A stretch of 64,000 nt of DNA from Suttonella sp. R2A3 (GTDB lineage Bacteria; Pseudomonadota; Gammaproteobacteria; Cardiobacteriales; Cardiobacteriaceae), in NCBI RefSeq assembly GCF_021513215.1, contig NZ_CP090975.1, forward strand, positions 365,501 through 429,500, given 5' to 3'. Made by a program: the position numbers and the translations under genes. Shown piece by piece: positions 37,802 through 47,183 of this stretch. Within the stretch, counting starts at the first letter, position 1. Every line of letters starts with the position of its first letter. The notes under the pieces are model-generated. The model ran no database searches, had not been told where the DNA came from, and saw only the letters and a list, made by a program, of their open reading frames with translations.

Positions 37802-38158
37802 ATGGCAAGATTGGATTTAACAGCGCTCGAAGACATCGATGGATTCCGCGCTGCTGCATTGGTCGATTGCGACAGTGGATTATCTTTGGCAACTATTGGC
37901 GAAGGTCTTAATTTAGAACTCGCTGCAGCGGGCAATACTGAGGTTTTACGCGCCAAACAACGTACGTTAACCACACTCAACCTTGATGAAACCATCGAAG
38001 ATATTTTGATTTCACTGTCGAAAAGTCACCATATCATTCGCCCATTAGACCGCAACGAGAATTTATTTCTGTACTTGGTCCTTGAACGTCAACGCTCAAA
38101 CCTTGCGCTTGCCCGTCATCAATTACGCGCGTTTGAAAAAGAATTGGATTTCTCCTAA
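37802..38158 (+). CDS. Roadblock/LC7-like protein
   Basis: A 118-residue cytoplasmic protein with no signal or membrane segment. GFRAAALVDCDSGLSLATIG (residues 14-33) followed by LNLELAAAGNTEVLRAK, DETIEDILISLSKSHHIIRPL and LFLYLVLERQRSNLALARHQL has the alternating pattern of bacterial roadblock/LC7 (MglB-type) proteins, which often regulate small GTPases. No GTPase of that type is adjacent. GAGGT precedes the ATG. It lies between divergent tsaE and co-directional tsaD, and is followed by a short inverted repeat. Family call from pattern memory; function unknown. Confidence 0.7.
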   Translation: MARLDLTALEDIDGFRAAALVDCDSGLSLATIGEGLNLELAAAGNTEVLRAKQRTLTTLNLDETIEDILISLSKSHHIIRPLDRNENLFLYLVLERQRSNLALARHQLRAFEKELDFS

Positions 38159-38184
38159 ACCGAGACCCGGTTAAATCCATCAAT

Positions 38185-38207
38185 ACAGGCCGATAATCAC
38201 TGCCTGT
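38185..38207. repeat. Short inverted repeat between roadblock-like gene and tsaD
   Basis: ACAGGC, 11 bases, GCCTGT. It lies 27 bp past the stop of the roadblock-like gene. It could be a weak terminator (no T run) or a binding site. Confidence 0.3.
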
Positions 38208-38257
38208 CGCATCTCTTGGCGTAAGCTATCTTAGCCCAGATCTGCCAAACGTCCGTG

Positions 38258-38263
38258 TATAAT
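38258..38263 (+). promoter_or_regulatory. -10 element of a likely tsaD promoter
   Basis: A perfect TATAAT lies 31 bp before the tsaD ATG; no good -35 is seen at 16-18 bp. Confidence 0.45.
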
Positions 38264-38293
38264 GACCGGCAAACCGTATTAAACAGACGCTTC

Positions 38294-39322
38294 ATGACCC
38301 ATAAACCAACCGTATTGGCTGTAGAATCTTCCTGTGATGAAACAGCTGTTGCCATCTATCATCCCGAGCAAGGTATTTTAGCGAACGAAGTATTCTCGCA
38401 AATCCCTTTACACCGCGAGCACGGTGGCGTTGTGCCCGAATTAGCGGCGCGTGATCATATGCGTCGCCTGCCTATTTTACTCGATGAAGCGCTAACGAGT
38501 GCTAAACGGCAATTGAGCGATATCGATGTCATTGCCTATACAGCAGGCCCGGGATTACTCGGTGCGCTAATGACCGGTGCGGCTTTTGCGCGCTCTTTAG
38601 CGTTTAGTCTGAATAAACCAGCCCTTGGCATCCATCATATGGAAGGCCACCTCCTCTCGCCGATGCTCGGTGATGAGCAACCCGAATACCCTTTTGTTGC
38701 CTTATTGGTTTCTGGTGGGCATACGCAACTCATGGCAGTCAACGCCCCTGGTGACTATCAAATGCTCGGGCAAACGTTGGATGACGCGGTGGGTGAGGCT
38801 TTTGATAAAACAGCCAAACTGATGGGCCTACTCTACCCAGGCGGGCCTGAGCTCGCCAAACTTGCCGAAGATGGCGATCCACAATCATTCAAACTCTCGC
38901 GCCCGATGGTTAATCGCCCGGGGATGGATATGAGCTTTAGCGGTTTAAAAACCCAAGTACGCCTGTTAATTGAATCCTCTGAAAACAGCGAGGCACAAGC
39001 GCGGGCCAATATTGCCGCCAGTTTTCAACAAACGATTGCCGATACGTTAGTGATTAAATGTCAGCGTGCCTGGGCACATACCGGCTATCGTGATTTAGTG
39101 GTGGCTGGTGGTGTGAGCGCCAATCAAACGCTCAGACAGGCGTTAGAAGACAGCGCCCAAAAACACAACAAACGGGTATTTTTCCCACCTAAAGCCTTAT
39201 GCACCGATAATGCCTTGATGATTGCTTATGTGGGTGCGCTACGTGCACAACAAGCCGGAACTCACGATTTGAATATTGATGCGCGAGCGCGTTGGCCACT
39301 CAGTGACATCGCAGCTATTTAA
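38294..39322 (+). CDS. tsaD: tRNA N6-adenosine threonylcarbamoyltransferase TsaD
   Basis: Transfers threonylcarbamoyl to A37 of tRNAs, with TsaB and TsaE. The 342-residue ASKHA-fold protein starts MTHKPTVLAVESSCDETAVA, has metal ligands His115 and His119 in HHMEGHL, SGGHTQLM, DDAVGEAFDKTAKLMGL and VVAGGVSANQTLR. An in-frame GTG 13 codons upstream is ignored because it overlaps the -10 element and the extension has no similarity. Ribosome site weak. A terminator follows. Confidence 0.96.
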   Translation: MTHKPTVLAVESSCDETAVAIYHPEQGILANEVFSQIPLHREHGGVVPELAARDHMRRLPILLDEALTSAKRQLSDIDVIAYTAGPGLLGALMTGAAFARSLAFSLNKPALGIHHMEGHLLSPMLGDEQPEYPFVALLVSGGHTQLMAVNAPGDYQMLGQTLDDAVGEAFDKTAKLMGLLYPGGPELAKLAEDGDPQSFKLSRPMVNRPGMDMSFSGLKTQVRLLIESSENSEAQARANIAASFQQTIADTLVIKCQRAWAHTGYRDLVVAGGVSANQTLRQALEDSAQKHNKRVFFPPKALCTDNALMIAYVGALRAQQAGTHDLNIDARARWPLSDIAAI

Positions 39323-39353
39323 GGGTTTTCTCTAGATCACCAATCCATGAAAT

Positions 39354-39403
39354 AAACGCTCTGTTGCACTTACGCTGATGCAGTGCTAAGTTAGCGTTTT
39401 TTT
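39354..39403 (+). terminator. Terminator after tsaD
   Basis: Outer stem AAACGCT/AGCGTTT with an inner GCACT/AGTGC stem, followed by a run of seven T. It separates tsaD from serC. Confidence 0.75.
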
Positions 39404-39423
39404 CATCGGGAAGATTGTTTATC

Positions 39424-40491
39424 GTGCGCATTCATAATTTCTGTGCCGGACCTTGTACACTGCCATTAAGTGTGCTTGAAGCCGCGCAAGCTGAGCTGAC
39501 CAACTTTGCTGACACCGGCATGTCGATGATGGAGATTTCCCATCGCAGTCAAGCATTCATGCAGATTCACGAAGAGGCATTGCAATTAGCGCAACGTTTA
39601 AGCGGCGCACCGGAGCAATTTAAGCCGTTGTTATTACCCGGTGGTGCGAGCCAGCAATTTGCCATGAGCGCGCAAAATTTGCTTGGTAACAATGATATTG
39701 CCGCGATTGTTAAATCCGGGATTTGGGCGAAAAAAGCGTTGCAGGAAGCCAATCGCGTTGGTCGTATGGAAGTCGTTTGGGATGGCGCGATCAACGATTA
39801 CACCACCCTGCCTGAATCACTCGAACTTGAGAAACCATTTTCTTATCTACATCTCACCAGTAATGAGACGGTTAATGGCTTACAATTTCCGGTATTTCCT
39901 GAAGTTGATGTGCCTTTAGTGATAGATGCGTCATCGGATTATTTTAGCCGTGAGTTGCCCTGGGAACGTTGTGCCGTGGTCTATGGTGGAGTGCAAAAAA
40001 ACCTTGCGCCATCTGGCCTTGCGCTGGTTTTTGTGCGTGAAGACTATTTAGAAGACCATCCTGAACTGGCAAAATTCTATTGTTATAAAACCCATGCCGA
40101 TGCCAATTCTTTGTATAACACCCCGCCAACCTGGCAAATTTATTTACTCAATAAAGTCCTGCATTGGATGGAAGAAAAAGGTGGGATCACGTATTTTGCT
40201 GACTATGCGCAAGAAAAATCCACTAAATTATACGCAGCAATTGACGGGCTTGATTTTTATCATAACGATGTTGATCCGCGCTACCGTTCGACAATGAACG
40301 TCATTTTCCGCACCCCATCACAAGATTTAGACATCGCCTTTGCTCGCGAAGCAGAAGCCCAAGGGTTGAATGGCTTGAAAGGTCACCGCTCAGTTGGTGG
40401 ACTACGTGCGAGTTTGTATAACGCCTTGGAAATGCGTAGTGTCGATGCCTTAATCGACTTTATGAACGATTTCGCCACGCGTCATGTATAA
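39424..40491 (+). CDS. serC: Phosphoserine aminotransferase (GTG start)
   Basis: PLP transaminase making phosphoserine, and 4-phosphohydroxythreonine for PLP synthesis. The 355-residue product starts RIHNFCAGPCTLP. It has LPGGASQQFA, HLTSNETVNGLQFP, the PLP Lys192 in YGGVQKNLAPSGLALV, NTPPTWQIYLLNKVL and KGHRSVGGLRASLYNA. The GTG at 39424 is preferred: GGGAAG lies about 10 bases upstream, while the TTG three codons earlier is too close to it. It overlaps the 5' fragment of pyrD. Confidence 0.95.
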   Translation: MRIHNFCAGPCTLPLSVLEAAQAELTNFADTGMSMMEISHRSQAFMQIHEEALQLAQRLSGAPEQFKPLLLPGGASQQFAMSAQNLLGNNDIAAIVKSGIWAKKALQEANRVGRMEVVWDGAINDYTTLPESLELEKPFSYLHLTSNETVNGLQFPVFPEVDVPLVIDASSDYFSRELPWERCAVVYGGVQKNLAPSGLALVFVREDYLEDHPELAKFYCYKTHADANSLYNTPPTWQIYLLNKVLHWMEEKGGITYFADYAQEKSTKLYAAIDGLDFYHNDVDPRYRSTMNVIFRTPSQDLDIAFAREAEAQGLNGLKGHRSVGGLRASLYNALEMRSVDALIDFMNDFATRHV

Positions 40492-40600
40492 ATTCATCCG
40501 CCCGCTACTTTTTCGTTTTGATGCCGAACGCATTCACAATCTGACCTTAGATACGCTCAGCCATTTCCCATGGCTGATCCCCTCTTTACCCACCGTGATC
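40484..40600 (+). pseudogene. pyrD: 5' fragment of pyrD in a different frame from the rest
   Basis: From the ATG at 40484 this frame reads MYKFIRPLLFRFDAERIHNL and continues to a segment ending IPSLP. This is the membrane-associating N-terminal helix region of class 2 dihydroorotate dehydrogenases (compare E. coli [20 protein letters not shown]). It then runs to a TAG near 40639 without further similarity, while the catalytic domain continues in another frame. Joining both across a one-base deletion, probably between 40575 and 40600, would give about 333 residues, the family length. Confidence 0.8.
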
Positions 40601-41484
40601 CGATCACCCTCATGGGCCTACGCTTTCCTAATCGATTAGGGCTTGCTGCAGGATTGGATAAAAACGGGGTCGCAGTCGATGCGTTTGCACGCATGGGTTT
40701 TGGTTTTATCGAAGTCGGCACCGTCACCCCGCTCGCACAACCCGGCAACCCTAAACCGCGCCTGTTTCGCTTGCCCGAACATCAAGCAATCATCAACCGC
40801 ATGGGGTTTAATAACCACGGCATTGACGCGCTGTTAAATAACCTGCGCCGTAGCGCACAACAACGAGACACCCTGCTCGGGATTAACCTTGGTAAAAACA
40901 AACACACGCCGAATGAACGGGCCTTAGATGACTACCTTATCGGGCTAAATAAAGCCTACCCTTCAGCGGATTATCTAACGATCAATATTTCCTCACCGAA
41001 CACCGCCGGATTACGTGACCTGCAACACGGCCAGGCCTTAGGAGATCTGCTCACAGGTTTAAAGCAGGCGCAAACCAAGGCACAAGAACAGCATGGGCGT
41101 TATGTGCCGTTAGTGGTTAAAATCGCCCCTGATAATGACGATCAAGCTTTGCGCGAGATGTTAACCATTATCAGCGATAGCGGTATTGATGGGATTATCG
41201 CAACGAATACGACATTGGACAAAAGCCGCGTTCGCACACATAAATATGCCGACCAAGAAGGCGGCCTTTCTGGCGCACCACTAACCGAACACAGTACCCA
41301 GATTATTCACAGCATCCGCGGTCAATTGCCTGATATCGCGTTAATCGCGGCTGGTGGTGTGATGAGCGCGACCGACTATCAGGACAAACTTGCCGCTGGT
41401 GCGGATCTCGTACAAGTCTATAGTGGTTTGATTTATCATGGCCCACGCTTGGTACGTGAGTGCTTGCAGGCTGCAAAAACATGA
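40570..41484 (+). CDS. pyrD: Dihydroorotate dehydrogenase (quinone), catalytic part; apparent 5' frameshift
   Basis: Class 2 enzyme oxidising dihydroorotate to orotate with quinone at the inner membrane. The open frame of 304 residues covers the FMN barrel: MGLRFPNRLGLAAGLDKNG, GFIEVGTVTPLAQPGNPKPRLFRL, INRMGFNNHG, the catalytic Ser region NISSPNTAGLRDLQ, VKIAPD, ATNTT and VQVYSGLIYHGP. The N-terminal quinone-tunnel helices are encoded just upstream in a different frame. As written, the protein would start at an internal ATG (40570) without a good ribosome site and lack about 30 residues. Either the sequence has a one-base error or the gene is altered. serC is upstream, pgpA overlaps by 4 bp. 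Confidence 0.9.
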   Translation: MADPLFTHRDPITLMGLRFPNRLGLAAGLDKNGVAVDAFARMGFGFIEVGTVTPLAQPGNPKPRLFRLPEHQAIINRMGFNNHGIDALLNNLRRSAQQRDTLLGINLGKNKHTPNERALDDYLIGLNKAYPSADYLTINISSPNTAGLRDLQHGQALGDLLTGLKQAQTKAQEQHGRYVPLVVKIAPDNDDQALREMLTIISDSGIDGIIATNTTLDKSRVRTHKYADQEGGLSGAPLTEHSTQIIHSIRGQLPDIALIAAGGVMSATDYQDKLAAGADLVQVYSGLIYHGPRLVRECLQAAKT

Positions 41485-41978
41485 CATTGTCACAACTGAT
41501 TAAAAACCCAACCCATTTTTTGGCTTTTGGTTTGGGTAGCGGCTTAATCACCCCGGCACCTGGCACTTGGGGCACTTTAGCCGCTGTGGTGCTATTTTTG
41601 CCCTTTCAACAATGGCTGATTGGCAGTTGGTTTGGTGTACTATTACTACTGGCAAGCTTTATTATTGGCATCTATTTATGTGGACAAACCGCCAAAGATT
41701 TAGGCGTACATGATTTTTCCGGCATTGTTTGGGATGAATTTGTTGGCGTGTGGTTGGTGCTTGTGTGTTTGCCACCAAGTTTATTAGCCCATTGGGGATT
41801 ATGGTGGTGCGCCCTCGCTGCCTTTATCCTATTTCGATTCTTTGACATCGTTAAACCACCACCGATTCATTGGCTCGATCAACGTGTCCCTGGTGGTCTA
41901 GGGATTATGATTGACGACGTACTGGCGGGTATTTTTGCGCTAATCGTACTATGGCTATCTGCCGAATTATTTTATTAA
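41481..41978 (+). CDS. pgpA: Phosphatidylglycerophosphatase A
   Basis: Membrane phosphatase turning phosphatidylglycerophosphate into phosphatidylglycerol. The 165-residue product has PAPGTWGTLAA, the acidic DEFVGVW and RFFDIVKPPP, and IMIDDVLAGI, all PgpA signatures, with three to four membrane segments. The ATG overlaps the pyrD stop (ATGA). It is not next to thiL, its common neighbour. Confidence 0.94.
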   Translation: MTLSQLIKNPTHFLAFGLGSGLITPAPGTWGTLAAVVLFLPFQQWLIGSWFGVLLLLASFIIGIYLCGQTAKDLGVHDFSGIVWDEFVGVWLVLVCLPPSLLAHWGLWWCALAAFILFRFFDIVKPPPIHWLDQRVPGGLGIMIDDVLAGIFALIVLWLSAELFY

Positions 41979-43364
<1,386 letters not shown>

Positions 43365-43368
43365 GCGT

Positions 43369-44019
43369 ATGAGCGCTGATTACCCGGGTTTGTCGCAATT
43401 TACGTTGCTGGCGATCGCGCATTTTTTAGCGCTGATGTCGCCAGGGCCCGATTTTGCGGTGATTATCAGTCAAAGTGTTCGTCACGGCCGGCGCTTAGGT
43501 ATTATTACCGCCTTAGGCATCGGTTGTGGCATTGGCGTGCATGTGGCCTATACTTTGCTCGGGATTGGCATCCTGCTGAAAAGTCATCTTTGGCTAATGT
43601 GGACGGCCAAATTGCTTGGTGCGGGGTATTTATTGTGGCTAAGCTGGCATCTACTGCGCGCCCGCCCTGCCACATCCCCCATCCAGGACACAGCCTGCAC
43701 AATGCCCGATACATTGAGTGCAAAGAAAGCGTTTTGGCGAGGCTTTCTCACCAACGCAACCAACCCCAAAGCCACGCTCTTTTTCTTAGCTATTTTCACC
43801 ACCGTGGTTGCACCCAGTACGCCGCTCACCGTGCAGGCGTTTTATGGTCTTTGGATGTGTATCACTACCGCACTGTGGTTTGTTTTAGTCGCTACTCTAT
43901 TTTCTCGTCAGTCAATAAGGGCTTGGTTTAATTGCGTCGGCCATTGGTTTGATCGGGTGATGGGTGGGGTGTTATGTTTGTTCGCACTACGGCTATTACT
44001 CAGTAAAGTACACTCATGA
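43369..44019 (+). CDS. LysE/RhtB-family amino acid exporter
   Basis: A 216-residue inner-membrane protein with about six hydrophobic segments. AHFLALMSPGPDFAVIISQSVRHGRRLGIITALGIGCG near the N-terminus and FLTNATNPKATLFFLAIF in the middle are the family hallmarks. Likely exports an amino acid or homoserine lactone-like compound; substrate not readable. The next gene overlaps by 4 bp (ATGA), so two exporters are produced together. Confidence 0.9.
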   Translation: MSADYPGLSQFTLLAIAHFLALMSPGPDFAVIISQSVRHGRRLGIITALGIGCGIGVHVAYTLLGIGILLKSHLWLMWTAKLLGAGYLLWLSWHLLRARPATSPIQDTACTMPDTLSAKKAFWRGFLTNATNPKATLFFLAIFTTVVAPSTPLTVQAFYGLWMCITTALWFVLVATLFSRQSIRAWFNCVGHWFDRVMGGVLCLFALRLLLSKVHS

Positions 44020-44903
44020 GTATTACACGACGCGAGCGCGCCACAGCAATCACCGGATTGATGATTGGCTGTGTGATTTTCGGCTTAGGCAGCTTAATCG
44101 TTGCCTTTGTGCCGATTGGTGCCTATGCGATTGCTTTTTGGCGAATGTTGATTGGTGGCGTGGTATTTGGCGCTCTATTTATGCTTCGTCGTGATCACCT
44201 GCCCAAAAACCGACGCGCCATCGTTTTTGCCGGTTTGTCAGGGATTTTTCTTGCCGTTGATTTATCACTATGGCATGAAAGCATTTACGCGGTTGGCCCT
44301 GGGATTTCCACCCTACTCAATAGCCTGCAGATATTTTTCCTCGCTGCTCTGGGTTGGATACTCTTTCAGGAACGCCTTAGCCTGCAGCAAACTTTCAGCC
44401 TGTTTTTAGCCATTATTGGCGTTGGCCTGATTGCCAGTCCTGAGTTCGCACATAACAGCGCGGCGACTTGGGGATTTATTAGCGGCGGTCTATCAGCAGC
44501 GATGCTTGCGGCTTCGATGACCGCGATTCGTCTCACTCATGCCAGTGAACCCACGCCATTAGTCCCATTGATGGTGGTACTCAATTTCAGTGGCGCGTTT
44601 GCGATCCTACCAATTGCACTATTGAGTGATGCTGCGTTTTTCCCGACTAACTGGCACGATATCGCCTTAGTCGCCACTTATGGCTTAGTGATGCAAAGTT
44701 TGGCATGGACGATGATTGCTTGGGCGATTCCGCGCCTCTCATTGGCACTCACCGGACTTATTTTGCTCAGCGAACCCGTTGCTGCGTTAATTATTGATTA
44801 TTTATTACTCGACAAATCGATTAATGGTTTACAGTGGACAGGCGCGTCACTCACCCTGCTTGCGATCTATCTTGGTTCAGTGGCCAAGAAAAAAGCTGCT
44901 TAA
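44016..44903 (+). CDS. EamA/DMT-family transporter
   Basis: A 295-residue protein with ten predicted membrane helices in two EamA repeats (about 10-140 and 150-290). Typical features are FWRMLIGGVVFG, FLAALGWILFQERLSLQQ and TGLILLSEPVAALIIDYLLLDKSI. Probably a metabolite exporter; substrate unknown. The stop overlaps by 3 bases with the stop of the convergent SDR gene (shared TTAA). Confidence 0.9.
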   Translation: MSITRRERATAITGLMIGCVIFGLGSLIVAFVPIGAYAIAFWRMLIGGVVFGALFMLRRDHLPKNRRAIVFAGLSGIFLAVDLSLWHESIYAVGPGISTLLNSLQIFFLAALGWILFQERLSLQQTFSLFLAIIGVGLIASPEFAHNSAATWGFISGGLSAAMLAASMTAIRLTHASEPTPLVPLMVVLNFSGAFAILPIALLSDAAFFPTNWHDIALVATYGLVMQSLAWTMIAWAIPRLSLALTGLILLSEPVAALIIDYLLLDKSINGLQWTGASLTLLAIYLGSVAKKKAA

Positions 44904-45766
44904 AATAAGCGTTTAATGGTGATTGGTTTAGGTTCAATCCCCATTTCTGACCATGGTGCTTGTTGGGTAGTATTCGGCACTTGCATGCTTAAATAATTAT
45001 CGTAGGTAAACGGTGCATTAGGCATCATCCCCATAATCTTACCCTGAATTCTTGACACACTATCGGGTAGTGGAATAATCAAACGCTTCCAATCGTAGGT
45101 TTCGCACACCCTGGCGATCACCTCACGCATGGTTAACACTTCCCTGCCACCAAGCTCATAGCTTGTGCGATCTACTGACGATTCCAGCGCCCATACAAAA
45201 GCGTGTGCAACATCTTCTACAGCCACCGGCTGAAACTGAGCTTTGTGGCAAACCAGCGGCATCACCGGCAGATAGCGCAACAGACGCGCAAACTGATTAA
45301 AAAAGTTATCATCCTCACCAAAGATAATCGATGGGCGCAGGCTGACCATACGTATATCGTGTGTTTTAGCCAATTCAAAAGCGGCTGCCTCACCTGCCGC
45401 TTTTGTTTTAAGATACTGACTTGGACCTCGATGTTCCACCCCGAGGGCGGACATGTGGATATAGTCTTTAATCCCTGCCTGAGCGGTCGCCTTAACCACA
45501 TTGCGAACTAAGGCATGATGTACCCATTCAAAGGATTGCTCACCGTGTTCGTGCAAAATACCGACCAGATGAATCGCCCCATCACAGCCATCCATCGCTT
45601 CAGCCAATGCATTCACATCATGATAATCAACCTGGCGTAAAAGCACTCCATCCTTGATTCCCGATTGTGAGGACGATAAAATCACCACCTCGTGATCTTT
45701 TTCACGCAATCTGGCCACAACAGCTTGTCCAACAAAACCTGTGCCCCCTGTTACCGCAATCTTCAT
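44900..45766 (-). CDS. NDUFA9-like NAD(P)-binding extended SDR
   Basis: A 288-residue Rossmann protein with GGTGFVGQAVVARL (residues 7-20), HLVGILHE, a YLKTKAAGE segment in place of the classic YxxxK, and RPSIIFGEDDNFFNQFARLLRYLP. These match the complex I NDUFA9-like/atypical SDR group found in many proteobacteria outside complex I operons. It may act in quinone or redox metabolism; its substrate is unknown. It is alone, divergent from the DUF1289 gene. Confidence 0.85.
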   Translation of the reverse strand: MKIAVTGGTGFVGQAVVARLREKDHEVVILSSSQSGIKDGVLLRQVDYHDVNALAEAMDGCDGAIHLVGILHEHGEQSFEWVHHALVRNVVKATAQAGIKDYIHMSALGVEHRGPSQYLKTKAAGEAAAFELAKTHDIRMVSLRPSIIFGEDDNFFNQFARLLRYLPVMPLVCHKAQFQPVAVEDVAHAFVWALESSVDRTSYELGGREVLTMREVIARVCETYDWKRLIIPLPDSVSRIQGKIMGMMPNAPFTYDNYLSMQVPNTTQQAPWSEMGIEPKPITIKRLF

Positions 45767-45813
45767 AGCGCTCCCTCACTAATGATTCCCCTAAACAATA
45801 GCAAAATAAACGC

Positions 45814-45830
45814 CCTGTACAGGTTATAAT
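45814..45830 (+). promoter_or_regulatory. Promoter -10 and palindrome before the DUF1289 gene
   Basis: TATAAT at 45825-45830 is directly preceded by the perfect palindrome CCTGTACAGG (45814-45823). Transcription would begin at or next to the ATG at 45837. The palindrome could be an operator; a related CCTGTACCGG occurs on the minus strand upstream of uvrB. Confidence 0.45.
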
Positions 45831-45836
45831 AACGCA

Positions 45837-46187
45837 ATGAAGCAGCTTGAATCTTTCCCTATTGAAAACCCCTGTCAGCAGATTTGTCGCTTTAATCGAC
45901 AACGCTATTGCCGTACCTGCATGCGGCATATGGATGAGCGCATACATTGGGAAGAATACGATGATGAGGAAAAGCGGCGTGTATTACGCAAATGTTATCG
46001 CCGCAAACTGGCGTATAAACGCGCAGCTTACTTACAAAGCGTTGCCGAGCGTCAACATGCGCCCACTCAACCAACGCCCCGTCAGCTCGATTTGTTTAAC
46101 GCTAATAAACGTAAAACACCCACCGAACAACCGAAAAAAGTTACTCCTAAAGATGATGAAGAGAGTCCGCAGCTATCGTTGTTTTAA
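45837..46187 (+). CDS. DUF1289 protein with two sliding-clamp-type motifs
   Basis: A 116-residue cytoplasmic protein. Residues 11-50 (NPCQQICRFNRQRYCRTC and following) form the DUF1289 Cys motif C-x3-C-x7-C-x2-C, possibly a metal site. A basic helix follows (51-66), then a disordered tail with QLDLF at 83-87 and QLSLF as the last five residues (112-116). Both pentapeptides match the bacterial beta-clamp-binding consensus QL(S/D)LF. A consensus -10 (45825-45830) ends 7 bp before the ATG and there is no ribosome site, so the mRNA may be leaderless. Function unknown. Confidence 0.8.
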   Translation: MKQLESFPIENPCQQICRFNRQRYCRTCMRHMDERIHWEEYDDEEKRRVLRKCYRRKLAYKRAAYLQSVAERQHAPTQPTPRQLDLFNANKRKTPTEQPKKVTPKDDEESPQLSLF

Positions 46188-46204
46188 ACGCAGATGGTTT
46201 GCGG

Positions 46205-46233
46205 TGGGCATGGCTTTTAATTAACGATATAAT
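46205..46233 (+). promoter_or_regulatory. Candidate nadK promoter
   Basis: TGGGCA, 17 bp, TATAAT (46228-46233), predicting a leader of about 25 nt before the nadK ATG at 46266. This would drive the nadK-recN pair. Confidence 0.5.
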
Positions 46234-46265
46234 GAATAGATTATTTTTTGCGTGCGTTACTATTT

Positions 46266-47183
46266 ATGCCACAACCTGTTTTTAAGCACATCGGCATCAT
46301 CGGCAAATACCGCTTGCATGATGTTGAAGACACCATTCGCCGCGTCATTGCGCTGCTCGATGATCAGCACATCGCTTATAGCCTTGATCAACACACCATG
46401 CCTGAAGCGCTGCAGGATCATCCGCGTAGTATGTCGATTAGCGCATGGCCCGATGAAGTCGATTTATGTGTGGTGATCGGCGGTGATGGAACATTCCTGT
46501 ACGCTGGCCGCATGCTGCTTGAGCACCAAATCCCCTTAGTGGGCATCAACGCTGGTCATTTAGGCTTTCTCGCAGATATTCCCGGAGCCACCTTAGAACA
46601 GGAGCTTTCAACCATCTTCGAAGGTCACTACTGCAGCGAAATCCGCCATACCTTGCATGTAAGCGTGGAAAATGATGGCGTTTGTCAGGCAACTTTTTAT
46701 GCCGTCAATGATGCGGTCATTCACAAGCGCAATATGGCGCGGATGATTGATTTAGAGGTTTATACCCGCGAGCGCTTTCTCGCGCACTACCGCGCCGACG
46801 GCTTGATTATTGCCACCCCGACCGGATCGACTGCTTACGCACTATCGGCAGGTGGGCCAATTGTCGAACCTTCTTTACCAGCCACCCTGCTCGTGCCGAT
46901 TTGTCCGCATACTTTAATGCAGCGCCCGGTGGTTCTTGACGCCCAACGCGTCATTCGCGCCTGCTTGAACCGTGAACGCTTTAAAGACGTTCAGCTGACC
47001 ATCGATGGACAGGAAGAATACATCATGCAAGCTGGTGATCAGGTGGTTGTGCGACAAGCACAAGAGCTCAACGTCATCCACCCTGCGCAGTATAAATTCC
47101 AGCAGCGCTTACGTGAAAAATTCCATTGGGGTGTTGCTGGCGAAATAAGCTATGACCGCAGCCCCGGGAGCGATGATGCTTGA
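46266..47183 (+). CDS. nadK: NAD kinase
   Basis: Phosphorylates NAD to NADP. The 305-residue product has GGDG at 72-75, GINAGHLGFLADI, NDAVIHKRNMARMIDLEV, ADGLIIATPTGSTAYALSAGGPI and LVPICPHTLMQRPVVL, all diagnostic. The start MPQPVFKHIG is chosen by family alignment; there is no visible ribosome site, and a GTG six codons upstream is possible. It overlaps recN by 8 bp, the conserved nadK-recN-bamE arrangement. Confidence 0.96.
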   Translation: MPQPVFKHIGIIGKYRLHDVEDTIRRVIALLDDQHIAYSLDQHTMPEALQDHPRSMSISAWPDEVDLCVVIGGDGTFLYAGRMLLEHQIPLVGINAGHLGFLADIPGATLEQELSTIFEGHYCSEIRHTLHVSVENDGVCQATFYAVNDAVIHKRNMARMIDLEVYTRERFLAHYRADGLIIATPTGSTAYALSAGGPIVEPSLPATLLVPICPHTLMQRPVVLDAQRVIRACLNRERFKDVQLTIDGQEEYIMQAGDQVVVRQAQELNVIHPAQYKFQQRLREKFHWGVAGEISYDRSPGSDDA

